NCBI RefSeq assembly: GCF_002291445.1
Contig: NZ_CP014137.1
Location: forward strand, 5,296,731 to 5,360,730
DNA length: 64,000 nucleotides
Origin: Brenneria goodwinii
GTDB taxonomy: Bacteria; Pseudomonadota; Gammaproteobacteria; Enterobacterales; Enterobacteriaceae
Reading direction: 5' to 3'
A model generated the notes under the pieces. The model saw nothing but the letters and a program-made list of their open reading frames with translations. It made no database searches and was not told the DNA's origin. The position numbers and the translations under genes are program-made. The number at the start of each line of letters is the position of its first letter. The stretch's first letter is position 1. Shown here one piece after another: positions 14,753-24,545 of this stretch.

Positions 14753-16567
14753 ATGAATCCCAGCGTGTCTCGTATTACTCAGCGTATTATTGAACGTTCC
14801 CGCAAAACACGTAATCGCTATCTTGAACGTATCAATGCGGCCTGTAGCCAGACGGTGCATCGTTCTCAACTGGCATGCGGCAACCTGGCGCACGGTTTTG
14901 CTGCCTGCCAGCCGGATGATAAATCCGCGTTGATGAATATGCTGCATAACGATATTGCGATTGTTACGTCGTATAACGATATGCTGTCGGCTCACCAGCC
15001 TTATGAAACGTACCCGCAGCAGTTGAAAGAGGCGCTGCATCGGGTTGGCGCGGTCGGGCAGGTCGCCGCCGGCGTACCGGCAATGTGCGATGGTGTGACC
15101 CAGGGACAGGACGGTATGGATCTGTCGCTGATGAGCCGTGAGGTGATCGCCATGTCGGCCGCGGTGGGGCTATCGCACAATATGTTCGATGGCGCCCTGT
15201 ATCTGGGGATCTGCGATAAAATTGTTCCCGGTCTGGTGATGGCCGCGCTGTCGTTTGGTCACCTGCCGGCGATTTTTGTTCCCGCCGGGCCGATGCCGAG
15301 CGGTTTGCCGAATAAAGAGAAGATGCGCATTCGTCAACTGTATGCGGAAGGCAAGCTGGATCGCCACGCCTTGCTGGAGTCGGAATCTGCCTCCTATCAT
15401 AGCGCCGGCACCTGTACGTTTTACGGCACCGCCAATTCGAATCAGATGGTGGTGGAGGTCATGGGGCTGCATTTGCCCGGCGCGTCCTTCGTTCCGCCCG
15501 GTACCCCGCTGCGCGATGCGTTGACGGATGCGGCCGCCAGCCAGATTACCCGCCTGACGCAGAATTCGGACAACTTCATGCCGATCGGCAAACTTATCGA
15601 CGAGAAAGTCGTGGTCAACGGTATCGTGGCGCTGCTAGCGACCGGCGGATCCACCAACCACACCATGCATCTGGTTGCTATGGCGCGTGCCGCGGGCATC
15701 ATCATTAACTGGGATGATTTTTCCGATCTGTCTGATATCGTGCCGCAGTTATGCCGAATCTACCCTAACGGACCCGCCGATATTAACTACTTCCAGGCCG
15801 CGGGCGGCGTTGCGATTTTGATGCGCGAGATGCTGAAAGGCGGATTGCTGCATGAAGACGTCAATACCGTCGCCGGATATGGCCTGAGCCGCTACACGCA
15901 GGAGCCTTGGTTGGATAACGGTCAGCTGGCCTGGCGCGCGGGGCCGGAGGCATCACTGGATGACAGCGTGATCGCCAGTATTGAAAAACCGTTTGCTCAC
16001 CATGGCGGCACCAAGGTGCTGACGGGTAATCTGGGCCGGGCGGTGATGAAAACCTCCGCAGTGCCGGTGGAAAATCAAATCATCGAAGCGCCAGCGGTTA
16101 TTTTTCATAGCCAGCACGATGTGGGACCGGCATTCGAAGCCGGAAAGCTGGATCGGGATTGCGTGATCGTGGTGCGCTATCAAGGGCCTTGCGCCATTGG
16201 TATGCCGGAGTTGCATAAACTGATGCCGCCGCTGGGGGTGCTGTTGGACCGCGGTTATAAAGTGGCGCTGGTGACCGACGGCCGCCTGTCGGGCGCCTCA
16301 GGCAAAGTGCCGTCAGCCATCCATGTCACGCCGGAAGCCTATACCGGCGGTGTTCTGGGCAAACTGCGCGATGGCGATATTGTTCGCGTCAATGGTCAGA
16401 CGGGGGAGCTGAGCGTACTGGTTGATGATGCGGAATTGGCTGCCCGCACGGTGGAACAGCCGGACCTTTCCGCCCAGCATATCGGTTGTGGCCGGGAGCT
16501 GTTTGGCGCCTTGCGGGAACAGCTATCGGGCGCCGAGCAAGGGGCCACCTGTATTCGATTCGATTAG
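14753..16567 (+). CDS. edd: phosphogluconate dehydratase (Entner-Doudoroff)
   Basis: A 604-residue enzyme of the IlvD/Edd family with near-complete similarity to E. coli Edd, including CDGVTQGQDGM, the cluster-ligand cysteine regions, ATGGSTNHTMH and TDGRLSGASGKVPSAIH. It dehydrates 6-phosphogluconate to KDPG using an oxygen-sensitive iron-sulphur cluster. AAGGAA lies 8 bases before the chosen ATG. It follows gntU by 83 bases on the same strand, with no terminator visible. Uptake, phosphorylation and dehydration of gluconate thus form one unit. The aldolase gene eda, adjacent to edd in E. coli, is not here. Confidence 0.96.
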   Translation: MNPSVSRITQRIIERSRKTRNRYLERINAACSQTVHRSQLACGNLAHGFAACQPDDKSALMNMLHNDIAIVTSYNDMLSAHQPYETYPQQLKEALHRVGAVGQVAAGVPAMCDGVTQGQDGMDLSLMSREVIAMSAAVGLSHNMFDGALYLGICDKIVPGLVMAALSFGHLPAIFVPAGPMPSGLPNKEKMRIRQLYAEGKLDRHALLESESASYHSAGTCTFYGTANSNQMVVEVMGLHLPGASFVPPGTPLRDALTDAAASQITRLTQNSDNFMPIGKLIDEKVVVNGIVALLATGGSTNHTMHLVAMARAAGIIINWDDFSDLSDIVPQLCRIYPNGPADINYFQAAGGVAILMREMLKGGLLHEDVNTVAGYGLSRYTQEPWLDNGQLAWRAGPEASLDDSVIASIEKPFAHHGGTKVLTGNLGRAVMKTSAVPVENQIIEAPAVIFHSQHDVGPAFEAGKLDRDCVIVVRYQGPCAIGMPELHKLMPPLGVLLDRGYKVALVTDGRLSGASGKVPSAIHVTPEAYTGGVLGKLRDGDIVRVNGQTGELSVLVDDAELAARTVEQPDLSAQHIGCGRELFGALREQLSGAEQGATCIRFD

Positions 16568-16595
16568 CCTTGCTGCCCGGTCTGGCCGGTAAACT

Positions 16596-16621
16596 CAAGC
16601 GCCGCCGGTGGGCGGCGCTTG
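16596..16621. terminator. bidirectional terminator between edd and tyrB
   Basis: An 11-bp inverted repeat CAAGCGCCGCC/GGCGGCGCTTG with a four-base loop lies between convergent edd and tyrB. The stem is very similar to that of the terminator at 12461. Confidence 0.75.
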
Positions 16622-16643
16622 ATATTGATATCACCGGTTGGAT

Positions 16644-17837
16644 TTACTGAATGGCGGCGAAAGCGGCGGCAACGCGCTGGACATTGCCGTGATTCAGGCC
16701 GGCCATGCACATGCGGCCGCTGGCAATCAGATAAACGCCAAACTCTTCGCGCAGACGATCGACCTGTTCCGCACTGAAGCCGGTATAGCTGAACATGCCG
16801 CGCTGGGTCAGCAGGTAATCAAAGTTGCGTGCCGGCAGCGCCTCTTTCAGCGCGGCAACCAGCGTTTGGCGCATTTCCAGAATACGCGTGCGCATCTCTT
16901 CCACTTCAGCGCGCCAGTTGCTATTCAGCTCGGCGTCATTGAGCACTTTAGACACAATCTGAGCACCGAAATTCGGCGGCGAGGAGTAGTTGCGGCGAAC
17001 GGTCGCCTTCAACTGGCCCAGCACGCGCAGTGCGATCTCGGCATCTTCACAGACCACGGAAAGCCCACCCACGCGCTCGCTGTACAGCGAGAAGATTTTA
17101 GAGAATGAGTTCGCGATCAATGCCGGAATGCCAGCGCCGGCCACCGCGCGAATGGGGTAGGCATCTTCCTCGATTCCAGCGCCGAAGCCCTGATAGGCGA
17201 TGTCCATAAACGGGATCAGTTCACGGCTGATCAGCACCTCGATAACGCGATCCCACTGTTCGTTCGTCAGATCGGAACCCGTCGGATTATGGCAGCAAGG
17301 GTGCAGCAGCACGATGCTTTGCGCCGGCAGTTGTTGCAGCACGGACAGCATAGCGTCAAATTTCACGCCCAGGCTGTCGGCGTCAAAATAGGGGTAGGTA
17401 TGTACCTTGAAGCCGGCGCCGGAGAATATCGCGATGTGGTTTTCCCAGGTGGGATCGCTGACCCACACTTCTGAATCAGGGAAGTAGCGTTTCAGAAAAT
17501 CCGCGCCGACTTTCAGCGCGCCTGAACCGCCCAGCGTCTGGATGGTGGCAATGCGGCTGGCGGCTATCGCCGGGTGGTTTTTGCCAAACAGCAGATGTTG
17601 AATCGCGGTGCGGTAAGGCTGCAACCCTTCCATCGGCAGGTAGGAGGTCGCGCTTTTTGGCAACTGCTCCAGATAGGTTTCCGCAGCGCTGACGGCACGG
17701 AGCTGGGGAATAATATTCTGTTCGTTGTAGTACAGACCGATACTCAGATTGACCTTGTCCGAACGTGGATCCTGCTTAAATTTTTCCATCAATGACAGAA
17801 TAGGATCCCCGGCATAGGCATCAACTTTTTGAAACAC
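16644..17837 (-). CDS. tyrB: aromatic-amino-acid aminotransferase
   Basis: A 397-residue class I aminotransferase close to E. coli TyrB. The PLP-binding lysine is in NSFSKIFSLY near residue 247, the conserved CCHNPTG motif is present, and the RNYSSPPNFGAQ segment contains the substrate arginine region. It makes tyrosine and phenylalanine (and leucine) by transamination. The start is GTG, as in E. coli, with CAGGAGAG 8 bases upstream. It lies downstream of a YitT-family gene on the same strand, only 64 bases apart, so co-transcription is possible. No clear TyrR box was seen. Confidence 0.96.
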   Translation of the reverse strand: MFQKVDAYAGDPILSLMEKFKQDPRSDKVNLSIGLYYNEQNIIPQLRAVSAAETYLEQLPKSATSYLPMEGLQPYRTAIQHLLFGKNHPAIAASRIATIQTLGGSGALKVGADFLKRYFPDSEVWVSDPTWENHIAIFSGAGFKVHTYPYFDADSLGVKFDAMLSVLQQLPAQSIVLLHPCCHNPTGSDLTNEQWDRVIEVLISRELIPFMDIAYQGFGAGIEEDAYPIRAVAGAGIPALIANSFSKIFSLYSERVGGLSVVCEDAEIALRVLGQLKATVRRNYSSPPNFGAQIVSKVLNDAELNSNWRAEVEEMRTRILEMRQTLVAALKEALPARNFDYLLTQRGMFSYTGFSAEQVDRLREEFGVYLIASGRMCMAGLNHGNVQRVAAAFAAIQ

Positions 17838-17901
17838 GGCGTAACTCTCCTGAATATAGTATAGGGGTATCGGGTAATGTGACGGTTATGGTGCGGACTG
17901 G

Positions 17902-18516
17902 TCAAACCGCGTAGCGGCCGGGGCGATGATTCATCGCAATAATCAGGTTCAGAATGGTCGCGCCCAGTATCGAGGCAATCAGCATAGGTATGCTTACCAC
18001 GAACAGGGAAGCCAGTACAATCACAATATCCACCCCCATCTGGAATTTCCCGGCGCGGATCCCATATTTATCTTGCAGGTAGAGCGCCAGAATGTTCACG
18101 CCGCCCAGGCTGGCCTTGTGGCGGAACAGCACGATAAATCCCAGCCCCATAATAATGCTGCCAAATAAGGTGGCGTAAAATGGGTTCAGTTTATCCATAT
18201 GAATAAACAGCGGATGAAGGTCGGAAAACAGGGAAACCAAGGCCACGGCACAGAACGTTTTGATGGTGAATCGCCAGCCCATACGGCGAATGGCCAGATA
18301 GTAGAATGGCAGATTCAGCAGGAAAAACGCCGTACCGAAGGAGATGTGCGTCAGATAATGCAGCAGAAAAGCCATTCCCGCCGTACCGCCGGTCAGCGCC
18401 CCGGACTGACGTAACAGCACAACGCCGAAAGAGACCATCAGCGTACCAATCAGGATGGCCAGAACGTCTTCCAGCAGCGTGTGCGATAATTTGTCTGTAG
18501 TAATAACGTTATCCAT
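17902..18516 (-). CDS. YitT-family (DUF161-type) membrane protein
   Basis: A 204-residue integral membrane protein with about five hydrophobic helices and the family pattern GGTAGMAFLLHYLT and LGGVNILALYLQDKYG. The family is widespread but its substrate is not established; transport is often suggested. It lies immediately upstream of tyrB on the same strand and just downstream of an Lrp-family regulator gene, which hints at amino-acid-linked function or control. That link is inference. Confidence 0.8.
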   Translation of the reverse strand: MDNVITTDKLSHTLLEDVLAILIGTLMVSFGVVLLRQSGALTGGTAGMAFLLHYLTHISFGTAFFLLNLPFYYLAIRRMGWRFTIKTFCAVALVSLFSDLHPLFIHMDKLNPFYATLFGSIIMGLGFIVLFRHKASLGGVNILALYLQDKYGIRAGKFQMGVDIVIVLASLFVVSIPMLIASILGATILNLIIAMNHRPGRYAV

Positions 18517-18770
18517 GATGGCGGCTCAATACTTAGTCAGTGAAGTATAAAATCAGTCAATACAGTGGAATTAAGCAAGAATCACACCATATAACGTGTT
18601 GATATCGCTGGCTACAGACAGAGATAAGAGTAACTTATTGAATTATAAGAATGAAACTAATGCATTAATATTGCATTATTTGGCTTGTATTTGCTTGATG
18701 TGTGCATTTTTTATTGATTGATGCGTGAATTAGCCAGTTTTTGCACCAATAAGAAGCGGGTTGCCCCGAT

Positions 18771-19250
18771 TTAGGGCAACGGCGGCAGTTCGGGCGTCAT
18801 CAAGCCATTCTCTTTGAGACGATTGAGCACCACCGAGGTTTTCAGATGCGCCACGCTTTTATTCTGCGACAGAATCTGGCTGATCAAGGCGCTTAATCCC
18901 GGCAGGTCGGCTACCGCCACCTTCAACAGATAGTCGGCGTCGCCGGTGGTTTTATAGGCGTCGATAATGGCGTCAACTTCCCCCAGCATCTGGTGGAAAC
19001 TTTCAACATATTCGCTGGTGTGGTTAATCAGCCGCACCTCAATCAGCCCCAGACACTCCAGGCCAACGGCATTGGGCGAGAGGCGGGCGTGATAGCCAAG
19101 AATGAGTTGAGCCTGCTCCAACGCAATGCGGCGACGGGAGCATTGGGAGGCGGAAAGCCCGACCAGTTCACTTAATTCCTGATTAGTCAGACGCGCGTTG
19201 GACTGTAATAGCGTCAGGATTTTCAGATCGAAGTCATCAATGGTGTACAT
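18771..19250 (-). CDS. Lrp/AsnC-family transcriptional regulator
   Basis: A 159-residue protein with an N-terminal helix-turn-helix (DLKILTLLQSNARLTNQELSELVGLSASQCSRR) and a C-terminal RAM effector domain (KTTGDADYLLKVAVADLPGL). Such regulators respond to amino acids as octamers. A 250-base AT-rich gap separates it from the downstream YitT gene, which, with tyrB, is the obvious candidate target. It is not the global Lrp, judging from its divergent N-terminus. Confidence 0.88.
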   Translation of the reverse strand: MYTIDDFDLKILTLLQSNARLTNQELSELVGLSASQCSRRRIALEQAQLILGYHARLSPNAVGLECLGLIEVRLINHTSEYVESFHQMLGEVDAIIDAYKTTGDADYLLKVAVADLPGLSALISQILSQNKSVAHLKTSVVLNRLKENGLMTPELPPLP

Positions 19251-19386
19251 AGTTCTCTCTAAACGGCGCTAAATGGTCAAGATCACAGACTAGCAGCTTT
19301 TTTTCGGCGGTCAGCCCGTCGCGAGCATAAAAATAGTTATCGGAAAAGAACAGGAGCCACTGTGGGCGGTTCCTGTTGTCCGTCGA

Positions 19387-20466
19387 TTATTCGTCAACAT
19401 ATTCCAGCCGGGTGCGCTGCGTTAAACGTGTGATTAATTCATAGGCGCTGATGCCGGTATGTGCGGCGATCTTCTCAACCGGCAGCACGTCGCCCCACAG
19501 GATCGCCCGATCGCCCACCTGGTCCCGTGCCTCAGGGCCGAGATCGACCGTAATCATATCCATCGACACGCGTCCGGCCAGCGGCACTTCACGGCCGTTT
19601 ATCCATACCGGCGTGCCGGCGGGGGCGCTGCGCGGATAGCCGTCGCCGTAGCCGATAGCGACGACGCCCAGCCGGGTATCGCGCTCGCTGGTCCAGATGC
19701 TGCCGTAGCCGACGGGTTGCCCCGCCTTATGCTCACGCACCGCAATCAGGTGGGAGGTAAAGGTCATGGCCGGTTGTAGACCGAAATCGGCGGCGTATTC
19801 GCTATCCGTCGGCGACACGCCGTATAGAACGATACCCGGACGAATCTGATCGCGATGCGCCTGCGGCCACAGCAGAATACCGCCCGACGCCGCAATGGAC
19901 TGGGCGCCGGGTTTGCCTTGCGTGAACGCATCGAAACAGGCCAATTGGCGTTCGGTGGTGTCGACTTGAGGTTCGTCCGCGCGGCAAAAATGACTCATCA
20001 CATTCACCGGCTGCACCACATTGTGGCATTGCGTCAGCCGCTGGTAGAAGGCTTCGGCGTGTTCCGGCAACACGCCGAGACGGTGCATGCCGGTGTCGAG
20101 CTTCATCCAAACGCGGATTGGATGCGGCAGATCGGCCTGCTCCAGCACCGCGAGTTGTTCTATGCTGTGAACGGCCGTTTCCAGATGATGTTCAGCCAAT
20201 AGCGGAAGGTCATCGGCGGAAAAAAAACCTTCCAGCAGCAGGATGGGTTTAGTGATGCCGGCCGCACGCAGCTGCAACGCTTCGGTAAGCCGGGCGACGC
20301 CGTAGCAGTCGGCGTGGCAAAAGGTGTGAGCAGATTCAATGAGTCCGTGGCCGTAGGCATTCGCTTTTACAACAGCAACCAGGCGGCACTGTGGGGCCAG
20401 TTCGCGGATCCGTTGCAAATTGTGACGCAAAGCGCGGCGATTAATGACGGCGGTTGCCGTTTTCAT
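19387..20466 (-). CDS. alr: alanine racemase (biosynthetic)
   Basis: A 359-residue PLP enzyme with the cofactor lysine in VVKANAYGHG (residue 34) and the catalytic tyrosine region YGSIWTSERDTRLGVVAIGYGDGYPR, followed by SMDMITVDLG. It interconverts L- and D-alanine for peptidoglycan. It lies downstream of dnaB on the same strand (96-base gap), the conserved enterobacterial dnaB-alr-tyrB neighbourhood, here interrupted before tyrB by two extra genes. Confidence 0.97.
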   Translation of the reverse strand: MKTATAVINRRALRHNLQRIRELAPQCRLVAVVKANAYGHGLIESAHTFCHADCYGVARLTEALQLRAAGITKPILLLEGFFSADDLPLLAEHHLETAVHSIEQLAVLEQADLPHPIRVWMKLDTGMHRLGVLPEHAEAFYQRLTQCHNVVQPVNVMSHFCRADEPQVDTTERQLACFDAFTQGKPGAQSIAASGGILLWPQAHRDQIRPGIVLYGVSPTDSEYAADFGLQPAMTFTSHLIAVREHKAGQPVGYGSIWTSERDTRLGVVAIGYGDGYPRSAPAGTPVWINGREVPLAGRVSMDMITVDLGPEARDQVGDRAILWGDVLPVEKIAAHTGISAYELITRLTQRTRLEYVDE

Positions 20467-20562
20467 TCTGTGTCCTTAGCGCATGATACCCTTTATCTTT
20501 CAAGTCACCGGGCGTGTCGCCTGCCGGCATCTTGAAATGTGCGGGGCATCTATCATCGTGCA

Positions 20563-21969
20563 TTATTCATCATCGTATTGTGGTCCGGCGTAATTATCAA
20601 AGCGCGACCACTGCCCGTTAAAGGTCAGCCGAACGGTACCGATAGGACCGTTACGCTGCTTGCCTAAAATAATTTCAGCTATGCCTTTCATGTCGCTGTT
20701 TTCATGATAAACCTCATCACGGTAGATAAACATAATCAGGTCGGCATCCTGTTCGATGGAACCGGATTCGCGCAGGTCGGAGTTAACCGGCCGTTTATCT
20801 GCGCGCTGTTCCAGACTGCGGTTAAGCTGGGACAACGCCACGACAGGGACTTGCAATTCTTTTGCCAATGCTTTGAGCGAGCGGGATATTTCGGCAATTT
20901 CCAGCGTACGATTATCGGACAGCGACGGCACGCGCATCAATTGCAGGTAGTCGATCATGATCAGACTCAGACCATCGTGCTCACGAAATACCCGGCGGGC
21001 GCGGGATCGAACCTCGGTGGGCGTCAGCCCGGAGGAGTCATCGATATACATGTTGCGTTTTTCCAGCAGGATCCCCATGGTGCTGGAAATACGCGCCCAG
21101 TCTTCATCATCCAACTGGCCGGTACGAATACGGGTTTGATCCACGCGCGACAGCGACGCCAGCATACGCATCATGATCTGATTGCCGGGCATTTCCAGGC
21201 TGAAGATCAGCACCGGTTTATCCTGCATCATGGCGGCGTTTTCGCACAGGTTCATGGCGAAAGTGGTTTTACCCATTGAGGGCCGCGCCGCCACAATGAT
21301 CAGATCCGATTTTTGCAGGCCGGCGGTTTTCTTATCCAGATCCTGATAGCCGGTCGATACCCCGGTAACGCCGTCGTGCGGTTTTTGATAAAGCTGTTCG
21401 ATACGGGAAACGGTATCTTCCAGAATACGATCGATACTTTTCGGGCCTTCGTCTTTGCTGGCGCGGTTTTCGGCGATCTGGAAAACGCGGGATTCAGCCA
21501 GATCGAGCAGATCTTCACTGCTGCGCCCCTGCGGATCGTAACCCGCATCGGCGATTTCGTTGGCGACGGAGATCATTTCGCGCACCACGGCGCGTTCCCG
21601 CACGATATCGGCATAGGCGCCGATATTGGCGGCGCTGGGGGTATTTTTAGCCAGTTCGGCCAGATAGGCGAAGCCGCCCGCCGACTCTAGGGAACCTTGC
21701 TGTTCAAGCGATTCGGACAGGGTGATCAGGTCGATCGGCCTGCTCATTTCCAGCAGACGTTGCATCTCGGTGAAAATAAGACGGTGGGCCCGATTGTAGA
21801 AATCATTGGCGACAACGCGCTCGGCAACGTTGTCCCAGCGTTCATTATCCAGCATCAGGCCACCCAATACCGACTGTTCCGCTTCCAGCGAATGTGGCGG
21901 AAGTTTTAAACCTTCCATTTGGCGATCGCGGGGTTCGTTCGATTTATTGGTTGGTCTTTTTTCTGCCAT
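20563..21969 (-). CDS. dnaB: replicative DNA helicase DnaB
   Basis: A 468-residue helicase. The N-terminal DnaG-interaction domain starts around PPHSLEAEQSVLGGLM. The C-terminal RecA-like motor has Walker A ARPSMGKTT near residue 230, LIMIDYLQLM, and the arginine-finger region EQDADLIMFIYRDE. No intein is present. It unwinds DNA ahead of the replication fork as a hexamer. It is divergent from qor. Confidence 0.98.
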   Translation of the reverse strand: MAEKRPTNKSNEPRDRQMEGLKLPPHSLEAEQSVLGGLMLDNERWDNVAERVVANDFYNRAHRLIFTEMQRLLEMSRPIDLITLSESLEQQGSLESAGGFAYLAELAKNTPSAANIGAYADIVRERAVVREMISVANEIADAGYDPQGRSSEDLLDLAESRVFQIAENRASKDEGPKSIDRILEDTVSRIEQLYQKPHDGVTGVSTGYQDLDKKTAGLQKSDLIIVAARPSMGKTTFAMNLCENAAMMQDKPVLIFSLEMPGNQIMMRMLASLSRVDQTRIRTGQLDDEDWARISSTMGILLEKRNMYIDDSSGLTPTEVRSRARRVFREHDGLSLIMIDYLQLMRVPSLSDNRTLEIAEISRSLKALAKELQVPVVALSQLNRSLEQRADKRPVNSDLRESGSIEQDADLIMFIYRDEVYHENSDMKGIAEIILGKQRNGPIGTVRLTFNGQWSRFDNYAGPQYDDE

Positions 21970-22118
21970 GAAACGAGTTCTTTACCGGTTGATTTACGAT
22001 TAAGGAAGGGGGCATTGTATATCTGAATGCAACGAATACGCACTATATACGCACCATATATGCACTACCATACCCACATGATGATATTAAAGATGGTTCA
22101 TATGAGGAAATAAATGAT

Positions 22119-23108
22119 ATGGCAAAACGTATTCAGTTCAACAGCCACGGCGGTCCGGATGTTTTGCAATACGTCGATTTTATCCCGACCGATCCCGCCG
22201 CGGGCGAGGTTCAGATAGAGAATCGCGCAGTCGGCGTTAATTTCATCGATACCTATATCCGCAGCGGATTGTATCCGGTTCCGGGTTTGCCTTCCGGGTT
22301 AGGTACGGAAGCGGCCGGCGTGGTGACCAAAGTCGGCTCTGGCGCCGGGGTGATTAAGGTCGGCGATCGGGTGGTTTACGCTCAGTCGGGGTTGGGAGCC
22401 TACAGCGATATACATAACGTAGCGGAAGAGAGAGTCGCCATCCTGCCGAATGCCATTAGCTTTGAGCAGGCGGCGGCGTCTTTCCTGAAAGGGCTGACGG
22501 TGCACTATCTGCTGCGTCAGGTTTATGAAATCAAACCGAACGAAACCTTTTTGTTCCACGCCGCCGCGGGCGGAGTCGGGCTGATTGCCTGCCAGTGGGC
22601 GAAGGCGTTGGGCGCTAAACTGATTGGCACCGTTGGCTCTGATGAAAAAGCGCAGCGGGCAAAGCAGGCGGGCGCCTGGGAAACGATTAATTACCGCACG
22701 GAAAACATCGCCGGGCGGGTGGCCGAACTGACCGGCGGCGAGAAGGTTGCCGTCGTTTATGACTCGGTGGGTAAAGATACCTGGGAAGCGTCGCTGGATA
22801 GCTTGAAACGTCGTGGGCTGATGGTTAGCTTTGGTAATGCGTCTGGGCCGATAACCGGCGTGAATCTGGGCATACTGAACCAGAAAGGGTCGCTGTATGT
22901 TACCCGTCCGTCGCTGCATGGCTATGTTACTACCCGGAAGGAACTGGAGCAGGCCAGCAATGCGCTGTTCTCCATGATTGCCAGCGGTGCGGTTACCGTT
23001 AACGTGCCGGACAGCCAGAAATTTGCGCTGGCGGATGCGCAGAGCGCGCATCAGGCATTGGAGAGCCGCCGCACCCAGGGATCCAGCCTGCTGATCCCCG
23101 GACGGTAA
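22119..23108 (+). CDS. qor: NADPH:quinone oxidoreductase (QOR)
   Basis: A 329-residue zinc-independent medium-chain dehydrogenase/reductase. It has an N-terminal GroES-like domain (FIDTYIRSGLYP) and a nucleotide-binding Rossmann fold with AAAGGVGLIACQWAK near residue 151. It reduces quinones with NADPH. GAGGA precedes the ATG. The gene sits in the conserved dnaB-qor divergent pair. An ERIC element and a terminator lie directly behind it. Confidence 0.94.
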   Translation: MAKRIQFNSHGGPDVLQYVDFIPTDPAAGEVQIENRAVGVNFIDTYIRSGLYPVPGLPSGLGTEAAGVVTKVGSGAGVIKVGDRVVYAQSGLGAYSDIHNVAEERVAILPNAISFEQAAASFLKGLTVHYLLRQVYEIKPNETFLFHAAAGGVGLIACQWAKALGAKLIGTVGSDEKAQRAKQAGAWETINYRTENIAGRVAELTGGEKVAVVYDSVGKDTWEASLDSLKRRGLMVSFGNASGPITGVNLGILNQKGSLYVTRPSLHGYVTTRKELEQASNALFSMIASGAVTVNVPDSQKFALADAQSAHQALESRRTQGSSLLIPGR

Positions 23109-23115
23109 TGTGCAA

Positions 23116-23242
23116 TATACCCAATAGATTTCAAGATGCAGGAAGGCGGCAACTGAATGAATCCCCAGGAGCTTACTTAGGTAAGTGACTGGGGTGAGTG
23201 AGGGAAGCCAACGCGCCTGCAACTTGAAAGATGACGGGTATA
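23116..23242. repeat. ERIC element (enterobacterial repetitive intergenic consensus)
   Basis: The 127-base sequence starts TATACCCAATAG and ends GACGGGTATA. It contains the conserved AATCCCCAGGAGCTTAC and AAGTGACTGGGGTGAG segments around the central palindrome. Length and both ends match the canonical full-length ERIC. It lies 8 bases after the qor stop and would be transcribed into the 3' end of the qor mRNA as a long hairpin. Confidence 0.93.
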
Positions 23243-23246
23243 AAGC

Positions 23247-23271
23247 AAAAGGCCTCCAACCGGAGGCCCTT
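23247..23271 (+). terminator. terminator after qor and ERIC
   Basis: The perfect 7-bp repeat GGCCTCC/GGAGGCC with loop AACC, preceded by AAAA and followed by CTTG, lies just past the ERIC element. It probably ends the qor transcript. Confidence 0.65.
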
Positions 23272-23732
23272 GCCGTGACGCTTATTTCATCAAGCTGCAT
23301 GTAGGGTACAGCGGATATCGCATGGGGCGCCATTGTGCCGAGCGGCGATTATTTTATTTCCCAGACGATGATGAAATCTGTTTGCCTTGTTGTGTTGAAC
23401 CGCCCGTTTTGCAGGCTATGATGATCTACACGCTATCTTTGCAAGGCAGATAAAAACGTGGCGTCATCCTAGCAGCCACGATGGTGAAAAAATATCTGCT
23501 GGCGCACAATTTTGCATTCTGCCTTGCAATTTTTGACGTCTCGCCCGATTGTTACCTGTAACGGCTCGTCATCCATTCTTTTGGGCTCACAATAACTGCT
23601 CAACATCTGTCTGATAAGGCTGATGTAACAACACCGGCGTGCTCTGGACGCTATTCGGTCACCGGTTTGAGATTACTGCCGGACAGGGCGCAGATGGGTA
23701 AGTTCAGTTGCAGAGCCGATGCCTGGATATGG
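23272..23732. other. intergenic stretch, no gene recognised
   Basis: About 460 bases separate the qor terminator from a transposase relic. A GntR-like half-palindrome (TTGTTACCTGTAACGG) occurs at about 23550 but no gluconate gene is near. Short reading frames here do not resemble proteins. Confidence 0.4.
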
Positions 23733-23924
23733 TCAGCCCGCACCGCCGTTTTTTTTCAGATAGCAGAGAAGAACGGCAAAACAAAAACGGCTGGCGGGTT
23801 TGCGGTGAGCATTGATAAGAGCCAGATCATGTTCGCTGAAATATGCCATTCGGGTCAGCGTTAATTCATCGTCAGCTAATGCCAGTAATAATTCTCTTAC
23901 CGACAGTGAAAGAATCTTCCCCCT
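23733..23924 (-). pseudogene. Tn3-family transposase N-terminal relic
   Basis: Read on the minus strand, residues KILSLSVRELLLALADDE, then LTRMAYFSEHDLALINAHR, then FCFAVLLCYL follow the N-terminal (DUF4158-type) domain of Tn3-family TnpA. The relatives read ILSxxERExLLALP, then xDLxLIxxxR, then LGFAVQLCYLR. There is no usable start codon. The frame breaks after a run of eight A residues near 23749-23756 and stops at 23733. Only about 60 of roughly 1000 residues survive. It shows that a Tn3-type element once entered the qor-pspG gap. The similarity is judged by eye. Confidence 0.55.
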
Positions 23925-24311
23925 TGTTATAATAATTTTCCTCGTTAATTATTCGGCATGATATTTTTAATGGTAATGGTTATCGTGTAAAGGTACACTC
24001 TGTATAATAAATAGATTCCCATGTCCAAACTGATACTTTTTGCAACCTTTGCAGAACTAGCATTGTTTCACGCGCTTGCAGCATATTCTTATTCAAACAA
24101 CTTTCTCAAATTAATACTCTACAATTCCCCCTCCACGCCCCCCGCAAAAAAATATCATTTCAAATAATATAAAAAAAAGGAATAAAATTATTTAAACTGA
24201 GTTTAATGCACCACAAAAATAAATACCTATAACTTAAATGTGGTGTTACAAATAATTATGTCATTACCGCAATGACATTTGAGACTTAGTAACAAACAAT
24301 CTTAGATAGGG

Positions 24312-24541
24312 ATGTCATATGCTATTTAGGTTCAGATGGTGTTTATAACCTCACAATCACCGGCGAAGTCTTTCAGGGGCATATAGTGAAGGGACTAAAG
24401 AAACAGCGTGATCAAAGCGTTATTTCTGAATACATTCAGGAAGGCCGCAAACTGGCAGAGTTGGCGGCAAGTGGCGTTATTACAGTTGAGAACGCGTTAA
24501 ATAACCGGCAGCAAAGCATACTCAAACAGACTGAGGAGTGA
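24312..24541 (+). pseudogene. orphan coding fragment upstream of exporter gene
   Basis: A 73-codon open frame (24320-24538) encodes a protein-like stretch (GVYNLTITGEVFQGHIVKGL, then ISEYIQEGRKLAELAA) and ends TGA at 24541. It has no ATG in frame. An ATG at 24312 (MSYA) would join it only through a frame change of two bases near 24324. It may be a frameshifted small gene or the tail of a lost gene. Its last codons supply the GAGGAG ribosome site of the next gene. The family is not recognised. Confidence 0.35.
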
Positions 24542-24545
24542 GACC

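Noticed and set aside
23545..23570. GntR-operator-like sequence in the qor-pspG gap
   Set aside because: Only partial symmetry, and no gluconate gene nearby; likely chance.
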